From Novosphingobium sp. IK01 (GTDB lineage: Bacteria > Pseudomonadota > Alphaproteobacteria > Sphingomonadales > Sphingomonadaceae), in assembly GCF_033242265.1 (NCBI RefSeq), contig NZ_BTFW01000001.1, positions 2,407,001-2,471,000 of the forward strand: a stretch of DNA of 64,000 nt, given 5' to 3'. Shown one piece after another: positions 45,881-54,028 of this stretch. The notes beneath the pieces are model-generated. The model did not search any database. It was not told the origin of the DNA and saw only the letters and a program-made list of their open reading frames with translations. Position 1 is the stretch's first letter. Each line of letters opens with the position of its first letter. Both the position numbers and the translations under genes were made by a program.

Positions 45881-45976
45881 GAAGAACAAGGGATACCGCA
45901 GGGGGCAGGGCCCCCTGCACCCCATGAGCTTTGGACAGGGCAGTGCCTTGGGCTCGGTTGGGTGTGGCAACCGGCC
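45881..45976 (+). repeat. Dispersed GCAGGGGGC hairpin repeat, copy 2
   Basis: Same family as 4120-4195 and 50048-50143: GAAGAACAAGGGAT, then the stem GCAGGGGGC / GCCCCCTGC, then ACCCCATGAGCTTTGGACAG, then GTGTGGCAACCGG. It lies in the 221-bp gap between dut (ends 45982) and the start of the MFS gene (both minus strand), 5 bp from the dut stop. Confidence 0.85.
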
Positions 45977-45981
45977 CCGGT

Positions 45982-46455
45982 TCAGTTGCCTAGTGCGACG
46001 ACTCCGCCGGTCGATCCGAAGCCGCCCTCGCCGCGCGCGGTTTCGCCCAGATCGTCCACTTCGAGCCAGGTTCCCCGCGTGACCGGGGCCAGCACCAGTT
46101 GCGCGATCCGGTCGCCACGGCGGATGGCGAAGCTTTCCTGACCGTGGTTGATCAGGATGATCTTGAGTTCGCCGCGATAGTCGCTGTCGATCGTGCCGGG
46201 GGCATTGGGCGCGGAAATGCCATGCTTGAGCGCGAGGCCCGAACGCGGGCGCACCTGGATTTCATAGCCATGGGGGATCGCCAGCGCGAGGCCGGTGGCC
46301 ACCGCGTGGCGCTGGGCCGGGGCGAGGTCCACGTCTTCGGCGGCCACCACGTCCATGCCGGCGGCGCCTTCGGTCGCATAAGCGGGCAGCGGCAGGCCTT
46401 CGCCGTGGGGCAGGCGCTTGAACAGGATCGGCACGGGGGCGGGGTGCGTGGTCAT
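45982..46455 (-). CDS. dut: dUTP diphosphatase
   Basis: Dut hydrolyses dUTP to dUMP, keeping uracil out of DNA. The 157-residue protein has motif 1 [11 protein letters not shown], motif 2 VRPRSGLAL, motif 3 [12 protein letters not shown] with the catalytic Asp and motif 5 [10 protein letters not shown]. The ATG at 46455 overlaps the coaBC stop by 4 bp. Pairing with coaBC is common in alphaproteobacteria. Confidence 0.97.
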   Translation of the reverse strand: MTTHPAPVPILFKRLPHGEGLPLPAYATEGAAGMDVVAAEDVDLAPAQRHAVATGLALAIPHGYEIQVRPRSGLALKHGISAPNAPGTIDSDYRGELKIILINHGQESFAIRRGDRIAQLVLAPVTRGTWLEVDDLGETARGEGGFGSTGGVVALGN

Positions 46456-47672
46456 GCGGAGGTTCCGTCTGTGTGGGCAAGAGTGGTGGCGATGCGCGCG
46501 ATGATCGCTTCGGCCACGGCTTCCTTGGGCATTTCGGGCAGGCTGTCGACCCCGGCCGCGTCGATGATGTGGACGGTGTTGCGCGCGCCCCCCATCACCC
46601 CGTCCGAAACGTCGTTGGCGACGATCCAGTCGGCTCCCTTGCGCTGGCGCTTGGCAAGGGCGTGGGGAATGACGTCGTTGGTCTCGGCGGCAAAGCCGAC
46701 GACCAGTGCGGGGCGGCGCGGCGAGCGGCACAGGCCCGCCAGAATATCGGGGTTTTCGACCAGAGCCAGCGGCGGCGGGGCGCCGGTGCCGTCCTTCTTC
46801 AGCTTCTGCCCGGCGGCATCGGCCACGCGCCAGTCGGCAACGGCGGCGACCATGATCGCCACGTCGGCGGGCAGCGCCGCCTCGACGGCGGCGGCCATTT
46901 CGCGGGCGGTTTCCACGTCCACCCGGTCGACTCCGGCGGGCGTGGACAGGGTAACCGGGCCGCTTACCAGCGTGACCCGCGCCCCGGCCTTCGCGGCGGC
47001 GGCAGCCAGCGCGAAGCCCTGCTTTCCGCTCGACCGGTTGGCGATGTAGCGCACCGGGTCGATCGGCTCGTGGGTGGGGCCCGCCGTGATCAGGACGTGG
47101 CGCCCCACCAAAGGACCTGTCCATTGACCCGCCGGCGCGAGGCAGCGCCCGATTTCAGCCCAGACCGCTTCCGGCTCGGGCAGGCGTCCGGGGCCGAATT
47201 CGCCGCAGGCCATCGCGCCGACATCGGGTTCCAGCACCTGCACACCCCTTGCGCGCAGCCGCGCGACATTGGCCTGCGTGGCGGCATGTTCCCACATCCG
47301 CACGTTCATCGCCGGGACGGCCAGTACCGGCTTGTCGGTCGCCAGCAGCAGCGTGGTCGCCAGATCGTCGGCAATCCCGGCGGCCATGCGCGCCATCAGG
47401 TCGGCGGTGGCCGGGCAGACCACCACGAGGTCGGCCTGCCGCGAGAGCTGGATGTGGCCCATCTCAACTTCGTTCTTCAGATCCCACAGCGTGGTGTGGA
47501 CCGGATTTTCGCTGAGTGCGGCCAGTGTCATCGCGGTGACGAAATGGGCGCCGCCCTCGGTCAGCACGCACGTGACCGAGCCCCCGCCCTTGCGGATCAG
47601 GCGGATCAGTTCGCAGGCCTTGTAGGCGGCAATGCCGCCACCGATGATCAGGAGAATGCGGGGAGCGTTCAT
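46452..47672 (-). CDS. coaBC: Phosphopantothenoylcysteine decarboxylase / ligase CoaBC
   Basis: A bifunctional CoA pathway enzyme of 406 residues. The CoaC half (1-190) has [18 protein letters not shown], an oxyanion-region [13 protein letters not shown] and the [16 protein letters not shown] motif. The CoaB half has [30 protein letters not shown] and VANDVS. The start is ATG 47672. Overlaps dut. The pathway's last enzyme, coaE, is at 10.2 kb. Confidence 0.96.
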   Translation of the reverse strand: MNAPRILLIIGGGIAAYKACELIRLIRKGGGSVTCVLTEGGAHFVTAMTLAALSENPVHTTLWDLKNEVEMGHIQLSRQADLVVVCPATADLMARMAAGIADDLATTLLLATDKPVLAVPAMNVRMWEHAATQANVARLRARGVQVLEPDVGAMACGEFGPGRLPEPEAVWAEIGRCLAPAGQWTGPLVGRHVLITAGPTHEPIDPVRYIANRSSGKQGFALAAAAAKAGARVTLVSGPVTLSTPAGVDRVDVETAREMAAAVEAALPADVAIMVAAVADWRVADAAGQKLKKDGTGAPPPLALVENPDILAGLCRSPRRPALVVGFAAETNDVIPHALAKRQRKGADWIVANDVSDGVMGGARNTVHIIDAAGVDSLPEMPKEAVAEAIIARIATTLAHTDGTSA

Positions 47673-47836
47673 GGCCCGGCTTGTGCAACCTTGGGGCCCC
47701 CGGCGCAAGCGCGCGTGCGACGGGCCCTTGCGACTCGTCCTGCCGGGCGCTTCGGGCGTTGGGGCAAATGCTTTGCGCGCCCGGCAAAAGTTTGTCAGAC
47801 TTTCGCCGCACCACGCATAATGGCTGGAGAGAATCG

Positions 47837-48274
47837 ATGCATGCGATTCGGTCCCGTTTCATTGCAATCGATTCCGTATCGGCCCGCTCGGTGCTGGCGG
47901 TTCTCGTGCTGGTGGCCGGGCTGGCCGATCTGGTGATCGTGGCGTCCTGGCTGGTCACCCCGCATGATGGGGCGAGGCTGGCGCGGGCGGCCCATGGCCT
48001 GTCGATCATCCGCGCGCATTGCACCTCGTTTGTCAGCGTGGCGGCGCTGTTCATGATCGCGGGGGGCCTGCGCAAGAGCGGCGACCTGCTGTGGATACCG
48101 ACTTTCATCTTCATCGGGGCGCTGGCCGAACGGCTGATCAATTTTGTCGTCTTCGGGACTTACCCCGAATGGCTGCTGCCCATGGCGCTCGATACCGCGC
48201 ATATCGCGCTGCTGATCAGCGCGCGCCGGGTCTGGCAGAGGGATGCCGCCACGCCGGTTTCCGGCGGCTCCTGA
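47837..48274 (+). CDS. Small integral membrane protein
   Basis: A 145-residue protein with four hydrophobic helices (about 16-38, 59-77, 84-100 and 111-128) and a polar C-terminus. No family is recognised. The ATG at 47837 follows TGGAGAGAATC, a good ribosome-binding site. It converges with nsrR; the stops are 7 bp apart. Confidence 0.75.
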   Translation: MHAIRSRFIAIDSVSARSVLAVLVLVAGLADLVIVASWLVTPHDGARLARAAHGLSIIRAHCTSFVSVAALFMIAGGLRKSGDLLWIPTFIFIGALAERLINFVVFGTYPEWLLPMALDTAHIALLISARRVWQRDAATPVSGGS

Positions 48275-48281
48275 TCCCCGC

Positions 48282-48701
48282 TCAGCTTCCCAGCGTGGCG
48301 AGCAGGCGCTTGCCCTTGTCGTCGAGCACGTCGGCCAGCGTATAGCGTTCGAGCACCGCGAAAAAGGCTTCCAGCGCCTCGGCCAGCGGATCGGGCAACC
48401 CGCAGGCACTCCGCAGCTTGCAATCCCCGCAACCGACGAGGTCGATGGCCCCCTCGGTATGGCGGATCAGGCGCCCCACGTTGATTTCGCCAGCCGGACG
48501 GGCCAGCCGCAAGCCCCCGTTGCGCCCCCGCACCGCCTCCACATAGCCGCTGGCCGCCAGATCGCTGGCCACCTTCATCAGGTGGTTCTGCGAAATGTCG
48601 TAGGCTTTTGCGATCTCGCCGATCGAGCACAGCCGGTCGGTCCGGGCAGCCAGATAGAGCATCACGCGGACGGCATAATCGGAAAAACGGGTGAGACGCA
48701 T
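48282..48701 (-). CDS. nsrR: Rrf2 family nitric oxide-sensing repressor NsrR
   Basis: A 139-residue repressor with a [2Fe-2S] or [4Fe-4S] cluster that is destroyed by nitric oxide. It starts MRLTRFSDYAVRVMLYLA, has its helix-turn-helix at about 28-52 (IGEIAKAYDISQNHLMKVAS), and three cluster Cys in GCGDCKLRSACGL. It is divergent from hmp, with a strong NsrR-type operator between them, so it most likely represses hmp and itself. Confidence 0.95.
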   Translation of the reverse strand: MRLTRFSDYAVRVMLYLAARTDRLCSIGEIAKAYDISQNHLMKVASDLAASGYVEAVRGRNGGLRLARPAGEINVGRLIRHTEGAIDLVGCGDCKLRSACGLPDPLAEALEAFFAVLERYTLADVLDDKGKRLLATLGS

Positions 48702-48718
48702 CGGACCGGACCTTTAAA

Positions 48719-48737
48719 GATGCATTTTAATTGCATC
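48719..48737. promoter_or_regulatory. NsrR operator between nsrR and hmp
   Basis: GATGCATTTTAATTGCATC is a palindrome (GATGCA, N7, TGCATC) matching the known NsrR motif of two ATGCATTT-like halves. It lies 17 bp upstream of nsrR and 134 bp upstream of hmp. A half site, AGATGCATG, follows about 48768-48775. Confidence 0.88.
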
Positions 48738-48871
48738 ATTATCGTTCGCCTCATATCTAGCATTCCAGATGCATGATTTCGAGTCGGAAACAGCGCTCAA
48801 GGGCAGCGCAAAAGGCAAGGTTCAGAAGCATCGCCATCCCGGCCCGCGTGCCATTCTGAAGGACGTTTCGC

Positions 48872-50023
48872 ATGTTGAATGCCGATCAAACCGCCATCAT
48901 CAAGGCCACCGTTCCCCTGCTGGAAACCGGAGGCGAGGCGCTGACCACGCATTTCTACAAGACCATGCTCGGTGAATATGCGCAGGTCCGCCCGCTGTTC
49001 AACCAGGCCCACCAGGCCCATGGCACCCAGCCGCGCGCGCTGGCCAATGCGGTCCTGAAATATGCCCGGCATATCGACGATCTGGGCGGTCTGGGCGATC
49101 TTCCGGCCCAGATCATCCAGAAGCACGTCTCGCTCCAGATCCTGCCCGAACACTATCCCATCGTCGGCACCTGCCTGCTGCGCGCGATCCGCGAGGTGCT
49201 GGGGGAAGAGATCGCCACCGATGCCGTCATCGAAGCCTGGGGCGAGGCGTACTGGCAACTCGCCAACATCCTGATCGGCGCCGAGGCGGCGGAATACGAG
49301 CGCCTTGCCGCAGCGCCGGGTGGCTGGCGCGGCGCCCGCCCGTTCCGTGTGGCCGACAAGGTCAGGGAAAGCGACGAGATCGTCTCGTTCCACCTCGAAC
49401 CGGTCGATGGCGGGGCGGTCGTCGCGCACCAGCCGGGGCAGTATCTGGGCCTGAAGCTGGTGGTTGACGGGCAGGAAGTCCGCCGCAACTATTCGCTGTC
49501 GCAGGCGGCCAATGGCCGGACCTTGCGCATCAGCGTCAAGCGCGAGCCGGGCGGCGTGGTCTCCAACCACCTGCACGATCATGTCGCGACCGGCGATGTG
49601 CTCGATGTCTTCCCGCCCGCAGGTGAGTTCGTCCTGCGCGAAGGCACGGCGCCCCTGGTCCTGATCAGCGGCGGCGTGGGCATCACCCCCACGCTGGCCA
49701 TGGCCGAGGCCGCGCTCGCGCAGGGCACGCGCGACGTGATCTTCATCCACTATGCCCGCAATGGCGCCGTGCAGGCCTTTGGCCCGACTCTGGCCGCCTG
49801 GGCGCAGGCCCACCCGCGCTTTACCGCCCATGTCGTCCTTGAGGCGGAAGCCGGGCGTCCGAGTCTCGAAGCGCTGCGCGGATGGGTTCCGGCTGATGCC
49901 GACGCCTATTTCCTTGGTCCCAAGCCGTTCATGGCTGTCGTTGATCAGGCGCTGGCCGCGCTCGGGCTTCCGGTAGAGCGGCGCCATTTTGAATGCTTTG
50001 GCCCGTTCGAGGCGCTTGGCTGA
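48872..50023 (+). CDS. hmp: Flavohaemoglobin (nitric oxide dioxygenase)
   Basis: Hmp oxidises nitric oxide to nitrate using O2, NAD(P)H, FAD and haem. The 383-residue protein has the globin domain (1-140) with distal Tyr29 and Gln53 and the proximal His85 (QKHVSLQI), all at their usual places. The FAD domain has RRNYSLSQA and the NAD domain has SGGVGITPTLAMAE and the C-terminal CFGPFEAL. A hairpin repeat follows 25 bp after the stop. Regulation by the neighbouring nsrR is strongly suggested by the operator. Confidence 0.97.
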   Translation: MLNADQTAIIKATVPLLETGGEALTTHFYKTMLGEYAQVRPLFNQAHQAHGTQPRALANAVLKYARHIDDLGGLGDLPAQIIQKHVSLQILPEHYPIVGTCLLRAIREVLGEEIATDAVIEAWGEAYWQLANILIGAEAAEYERLAAAPGGWRGARPFRVADKVRESDEIVSFHLEPVDGGAVVAHQPGQYLGLKLVVDGQEVRRNYSLSQAANGRTLRISVKREPGGVVSNHLHDHVATGDVLDVFPPAGEFVLREGTAPLVLISGGVGITPTLAMAEAALAQGTRDVIFIHYARNGAVQAFGPTLAAWAQAHPRFTAHVVLEAEAGRPSLEALRGWVPADADAYFLGPKPFMAVVDQALAALGLPVERRHFECFGPFEALG

Positions 50024-50047
50024 ATCCGGGCTTTTTCAAAAAACATT

Positions 50048-50143
50048 GAAGAACAAGGGAGAATGCAGGGGGCACGGCCCCCTGCACCCCATTATCTTTG
50101 GACAGGGCGGTGTTTCTGGCCAGGTTGGGTTTGGCGACAACCG
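50048..50143 (+). repeat. Dispersed GCAGGGGGC hairpin repeat, copy 3
   Basis: GAAGAACAAGGGA, then the perfect 9-bp stem GCAGGGGGC / GCCCCCTGC, then ACCCCATTATCTTTGGACAG and a GGCGACAACCGG tail. It fills the gap between the convergent hmp and hypothetical gene, 24 bp after the hmp stop and 3 bp before the other stop. Confidence 0.85.
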
Positions 50144-50145
50144 GT

Positions 50146-50676
50146 TCAGGCGGTTTCTTCGAGCGGGACGAATTCGGGGAAGAAAGTGGGCGCGCGGGTC
50201 GACCAGGCCGGGGCGGTGGCCGCCGCCTCGCTGATCGACTGGAGCAGGTCCTTGCGGCGCGGCGGGCGGATCTGGGGCAGCGCGGCGGCGCCACAGAAGG
50301 CGGCTGGCAGCCAGGGGCGCACGGTTGCGCCCAGCAGGCGCTCGTAGAGGAAGCGATAGGCCGAGAAGCCTTCGAGGCGTTCCTGTCCCAGATCGAACGC
50401 GCTCATTTTGATCAGCGCGCCCATGAACGATTCGGTTCCATCGGCGGCAGGCCCTTCGGGCAGCATGGCGCGCAACGGGGCGATGGCCTGGTAGACCTCG
50501 TACTGGGTGCGGATGGCGGCGGCCTCGGCCGGGTTGCGCGCCCAGATCGAACAGGCGTCGCGCCGTCCCAGGCCAATATCCAGACTGCGTCGGATATAGC
50601 GCTGGGTGGCGGCGGGAAAGGCCGCGAACTCGCGCAGTTCGTTGAGCAGTTGGGTGGCGGTCTGGTTGTGAGTCAT
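50146..50676 (-). CDS. Conserved-looking protein of unknown function
   Basis: A 176-residue soluble, mainly helical protein starting MTHNQTATQLLNELREFAAF. It contains no recognised motif; notable segments are FPAATQRYIRRSLDIGLGRRD and SFMGALIKMSAFDLGQERLEG. An upstream in-frame start (50715) adds 13 unlike residues. It follows trmB by 124 bp on the same strand; a CCTTGCC / GGCAAGG hairpin (50698-50717) lies between. Confidence 0.7.
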   Translation of the reverse strand: MTHNQTATQLLNELREFAAFPAATQRYIRRSLDIGLGRRDACSIWARNPAEAAAIRTQYEVYQAIAPLRAMLPEGPAADGTESFMGALIKMSAFDLGQERLEGFSAYRFLYERLLGATVRPWLPAAFCGAAALPQIRPPRRKDLLQSISEAAATAPAWSTRAPTFFPEFVPLEETA

Positions 50677-50799
50677 GGCGCACTCCGAACGGGGGCCCCT
50701 TGCCCGTTGCGGCAAGGTGGGTCCCCGTGTGGAGCAAGGCTAGGCCCGGATAGTTAGGAGCGGGTTAAACCGGCCATGGCGACCGCCCCCGGTGAGGGG

Positions 50800-51516
50800 T
50801 CAACCCAGGCGCCGGTAACGGAAATACCAGACTTCGTGGCCCTGCGCGCGGGCCTTGGCCTCATAGCGCGTTTCGGGCCAGCCGCCGGGACGCTTCTGGA
50901 AATCCTGCGGGGTTTCGGCCAGCCAGCGGAAGGTATCGGTATGGCGGCGCATGACCATCAGCGCATGGCGAAGGTAGATCGGATGGTCGGTCCCGAAGCG
51001 GAATTCGCCGCCCGGCTTGAGCTTGCGCGCGAAGAGTTCGAGCGGGCCATCGTTCATCATCCGGCGCTTGGCATGGCGGGCCTTGGGCCAGGGATCGGGA
51101 TGGAGCAGGTAGAGGAACGAGAGCGCGCCGTCGGGTACGCGACCCAGCACTTCGAGCGCATCGCCATGCTGGATCCGCACATTGGGGATCGGCGGACGCG
51201 CGCCGTTGTCGCCATCGAGATGGGTGAGCGCCTGGGCCACGCCATTGAGGAACGGCTCGGCGCCGATATAGCCATGGTCGGGCAGCAGGTCGGCGCGGAA
51301 GGCCATGTGCTCGCCCCCGCCAAAGCCGATCTCGAAATGGAGCGGGCAATCGCGCCCGAACAGGCGCTGGGCCGTGACCGGCCCTTCGGCCGGCACCGCG
51401 ATCTGCGGCAGCAGGGTGTCGACCAGCGCCTGCTGGCCCTGACGCAGGGGTTTGCCCTTGGCCCGGCCATAGAGACGGTTGAGCGTGGTCGGATCGCCGG
51501 ATTTGTAAGCAGTCAT
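50800..51516 (-). CDS. trmB: tRNA (guanine-N7)-methyltransferase
   Basis: TrmB methylates G46 in the variable loop of many tRNAs. The 238-residue protein shows the S-adenosylmethionine motif FEIGFGGGEHMAFRA (about 75-89), FLYLLHPDPWPKARHAKRRM with the catalytic region and FGTDHPIYLRHALMVM. The ATG at 51516 is chosen over an upstream TTG (51570) that would cross the ctrA terminator region. Confidence 0.95.
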   Translation of the reverse strand: MTAYKSGDPTTLNRLYGRAKGKPLRQGQQALVDTLLPQIAVPAEGPVTAQRLFGRDCPLHFEIGFGGGEHMAFRADLLPDHGYIGAEPFLNGVAQALTHLDGDNGARPPIPNVRIQHGDALEVLGRVPDGALSFLYLLHPDPWPKARHAKRRMMNDGPLELFARKLKPGGEFRFGTDHPIYLRHALMVMRRHTDTFRWLAETPQDFQKRPGGWPETRYEAKARAQGHEVWYFRYRRLG

Positions 51517-51576
51517 GATCTGTAAGCCCTCATCGCCGGGCGCGATGGCAGGGGCGGCGGGCGCGGTCAATAACGC

Positions 51577-51602
51577 AAAACGGCCCGTCGTGGGAACGGG
51601 CC
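51577..51602 (-). terminator. Intrinsic terminator after ctrA
   Basis: On the minus strand a GGCCCGT / ACGGGCC stem with a 7-nt loop is followed by GTTTTG, 40 bp after the ctrA stop. The run of four T residues is short but the position is right. Confidence 0.75.
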
Positions 51603-51641
51603 ATCTTGGGATCAGTCCGGGGATTGCCGGGCAGAAAGGGT

Positions 51642-52343
51642 TCAGGCCGCTTCGATGGCGGTCATGTCGTCGGGATCGCGCAGCACATAGCCGCGGCCCC
51701 AGACGGTCTCGATGTAGTTTTCGCCGCCGCAGGCATGGGCCAGCTTCTTGCGCAGCTTGCAGATGAACACGTCGATGATCTTGAGTTCGGGCTCGTCCAT
51801 GCCGCCATAGAGGTGGTTGAGGAACATTTCCTTGGTCAGCGTGGTGCCCTTGCGCAGCGAGAGCAGCTCGAGCATCGCATATTCCTTGCCCGTCAGGTGG
51901 ACGCGGGCGCTGTCGACCTCGACCGTCTTGGCGTCGAGGTTGACCGAAAGCTTGCCGGTGCGGATGACCGACTGCGAATGACCCTTGGAACGGCGCACCA
52001 CGGCGTGGATGCGGGCGATCAGTTCCTCGCGGTGGAACGGCTTGGTCACGTAGTCGTCGGCGCCGAAGCCGAACGAGCGGACCTTGGAGTCCATCTCGGA
52101 AATGCCCGAGAGGATCAGCACCGGGGTCTGGACCTTGGCGACGCGCAGCTTCTTGAGCACGTCGTACCCGTGCATGTCGGGCAGGTTGAGGTCGAGAAGG
52201 ATGATGTCGTAATCGTAGAGCTTGCCGAGATCGAGGCCTTCTTCCCCCAGGTCGGTGGAATAGACGTTGAAGCCTTCGGCCGTCAGCATGAGTTCGATAG
52301 CCTTGGCCGTGGCCGGCTCATCCTCGATCAGCAGCACGCGCAT
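51642..52343 (-). CDS. ctrA: Cell cycle response regulator CtrA
   Basis: CtrA is the master cell cycle and motility regulator of alphaproteobacteria. The 233-residue protein matches it throughout: receiver domain with the acidic pocket (IEDEP, residues 6-10), the phosphoacceptor Asp51 in [13 protein letters not shown] and Lys101 in [10 protein letters not shown]. The C-terminal winged helix has [20 protein letters not shown] and [11 protein letters not shown]. The end AIEAA resembles the Ala-Ala degradation signal recognised by ClpXP in Caulobacter CtrA. The ATG at 52343 is the family start; the frame is open upstream. Confidence 0.96.
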   Translation of the reverse strand: MRVLLIEDEPATAKAIELMLTAEGFNVYSTDLGEEGLDLGKLYDYDIILLDLNLPDMHGYDVLKKLRVAKVQTPVLILSGISEMDSKVRSFGFGADDYVTKPFHREELIARIHAVVRRSKGHSQSVIRTGKLSVNLDAKTVEVDSARVHLTGKEYAMLELLSLRKGTTLTKEMFLNHLYGGMDEPELKIIDVFICKLRKKLAHACGGENYIETVWGRGYVLRDPDDMTAIEAA

Positions 52344-52734
52344 GGATCTGCCCCTTCTTGCCATTTCCCGGCATTCTTCCCTGCGGACGATGCTTCGCAA
52401 GGATCTTGTCCGTCATTAACCATAGGACCAGTGAACATAAAAGGTTAATTTAACGTAAGCACTGGCCCCGTGTCGGCAGCCGCAGCCCCCAAGCTGCCGC
52501 GCTGATCCGAACATGCGACAGGCATGCTTGTCCTCCCTGTGGATCCGCCAGAGTTCTGGCTGGAAAGCATGGCCTGACGCCAACTTATGGGGGCAGGGTT
52601 AATGCAGAGAGCACCATGGGCATGGGGAAAATCCGCATGGACCGAGGGGTGTCCCGCCCGCTCCTGAGCGCACAGGGCCACCCATCGTTTTATCAAAGCT
52701 TTACAATTCAGTTCGATGGACCCGGCGTGGTCCG
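52344..52734. promoter_or_regulatory. Long ctrA upstream region with TTAACC half sites
   Basis: A 391-bp gap without a convincing gene. CtrA half sites TTAACC occur at 52416-52421 (plus) and 52443-52448 (minus), and TTAAC at 52450-52454. The spacing does not give the full TTAA-N7-TTAA site. No GANTC site was seen, unlike the CcrM-controlled Caulobacter ctrA promoter. A stretch at 52670-52710 is AT-richer, near the TPR gene stop. Confidence 0.5.
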
Positions 52735-53922
52735 TCAGTTCTCCGATACGCCCAGCCGCGCGGCGGCATCGCGCAGCTTGGCGGCTTCGGCGGGGCGGGT
52801 GCGGAAGGCGGCCAGGCCCTCGGCCAGCGCCTTGCGGGCACGGGCTGGTTCGTTCTGGTGAACGCGGCTGCGAATCAGCAGGATCCAGCCATCGACATTG
52901 GCCGGATTGCGCGCGAGGCGGGCTTCAAGGCCATCGACCATGCCGCGCGCCATGGCATCCTTGGCGCCGCTGGCCGCGCTCGCCACCCCGCTCTGGCGGG
53001 GGCCCGAGGCGGTCTTGAGTTCGGCGCTGGCCGGGCCGGGCAGCGCGCCTTTCCGGCGCTCGGCGGCCTTGGTGTGGGCGGCCTCCTTGGCGACCTTGGG
53101 GCTGCGGGCTTCGGCATCGGCGATGGCGAGGCGCTTTTCGACCTCGATATGATGGCGCTTGCCCACGCTGCGGATCACCGCGCGGATGTCGGAGGCATAA
53201 GGCGCGTCGGGCGGCGTCTCGCTGAGCTGGGCGAACCAGGCGCGCAGCGCGCGGCGATGCTGCCCCGCCAGATCGAGCGAGAGCGCCCTGAAATAGCGCG
53301 CGCGCGGGTTCTTGGGATCGAGCGCAAGGGCCTTGTCGAAGGCCAGCCGCGCCGCGCGCGGCATCTGGCCTTCGTGGTTGTTGGCCAGGACCAGCGCCTC
53401 GCCCAGGAACGAGAACGTCTCGGCATGTTCGGGGTCGAGCGCGGTGGCCTTGCGCAGCGCGCGCGCGGCGTCCTTGTAGCGCTCGTTCTGGAAATAGGCC
53501 CAGCCCAGCATGCGCCAGCCCTGCACGTCGTCCTTCTTTTCGGCGAGGCGCTCTTCCATGCGGGTGATCGTGTCGTCGACCACGGGCGAAGGCTCGGGCG
53601 TGGGGGTCGGATCGGGGGCGGCCCCTGCCCCGGCATTAGCCCCGGACCCGGCACTGGTACCGGCTGGCGCCGCGGGAACCACGGCGGCGGCGCTGGCGCT
53701 GGCATCGACCATGGGAGGGGCGCTGTCGAAGACCACCGGGGTCATTTCCGGGCGCGGCGGTTCGGCCACGGCGGCGGCCAGTTCGGCCGGGCGCTGGGCG
53801 CGATAGATGCCGATGCCCCCGCCGATGATCGCCGCCACCGACACCACCCCGATCGCCGCGTTGCGCCAGATCTGCGGCGCGGGCGTTGCGCTCTGGGGGG
53901 TCTGGTCGGCCTTGCTCATCAT
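52735..53922 (-). CDS. Membrane-anchored tetratricopeptide repeat protein (CcmI-like)
   Basis: A 395-residue protein with one N-terminal membrane helix (about 20-40, RNAAIGVVSVAAIIGGGIG), a Pro/Ala/Ser-rich linker and TPR units: WRMLGWAYFQNERYKDAARALRKA, FSFLGEALVLANNHEGQ and ARYFRALSLDLAGQ. The C-terminal part ends with another TPR-like stretch (NVDGWILLIRSRVHQNEP). The layout resembles the cytochrome c maturation protein CcmI/CycH. No other ccm gene is near, so this role is only a possibility. Confidence 0.75.
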   Translation of the reverse strand: MMSKADQTPQSATPAPQIWRNAAIGVVSVAAIIGGGIGIYRAQRPAELAAAVAEPPRPEMTPVVFDSAPPMVDASASAAAVVPAAPAGTSAGSGANAGAGAAPDPTPTPEPSPVVDDTITRMEERLAEKKDDVQGWRMLGWAYFQNERYKDAARALRKATALDPEHAETFSFLGEALVLANNHEGQMPRAARLAFDKALALDPKNPRARYFRALSLDLAGQHRRALRAWFAQLSETPPDAPYASDIRAVIRSVGKRHHIEVEKRLAIADAEARSPKVAKEAAHTKAAERRKGALPGPASAELKTASGPRQSGVASAASGAKDAMARGMVDGLEARLARNPANVDGWILLIRSRVHQNEPARARKALAEGLAAFRTRPAEAAKLRDAAARLGVSEN

Positions 53923-54028
53923 GTGCTCCCTCGCGCCGGGCCAAGGGGCCAGGCTCGCGTGTCGCTGCGCGCATTATCGCGCGGGCCCCGACGTGGTCAA
54001 CGGAACCCTGCCGATAGGTTCACTTCGG

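Noticed and set aside
48769..48975. 68-residue plus-strand ORF at the hmp promoter
   Set aside because: Overlaps the hmp start in another frame and lacks a family or ribosome-binding site.
52445..52696. 83-residue minus-strand ORF between ctrA and the TPR gene
   Set aside because: No ribosome-binding site, no family look, odd composition, and it contains the likely ctrA upstream region.
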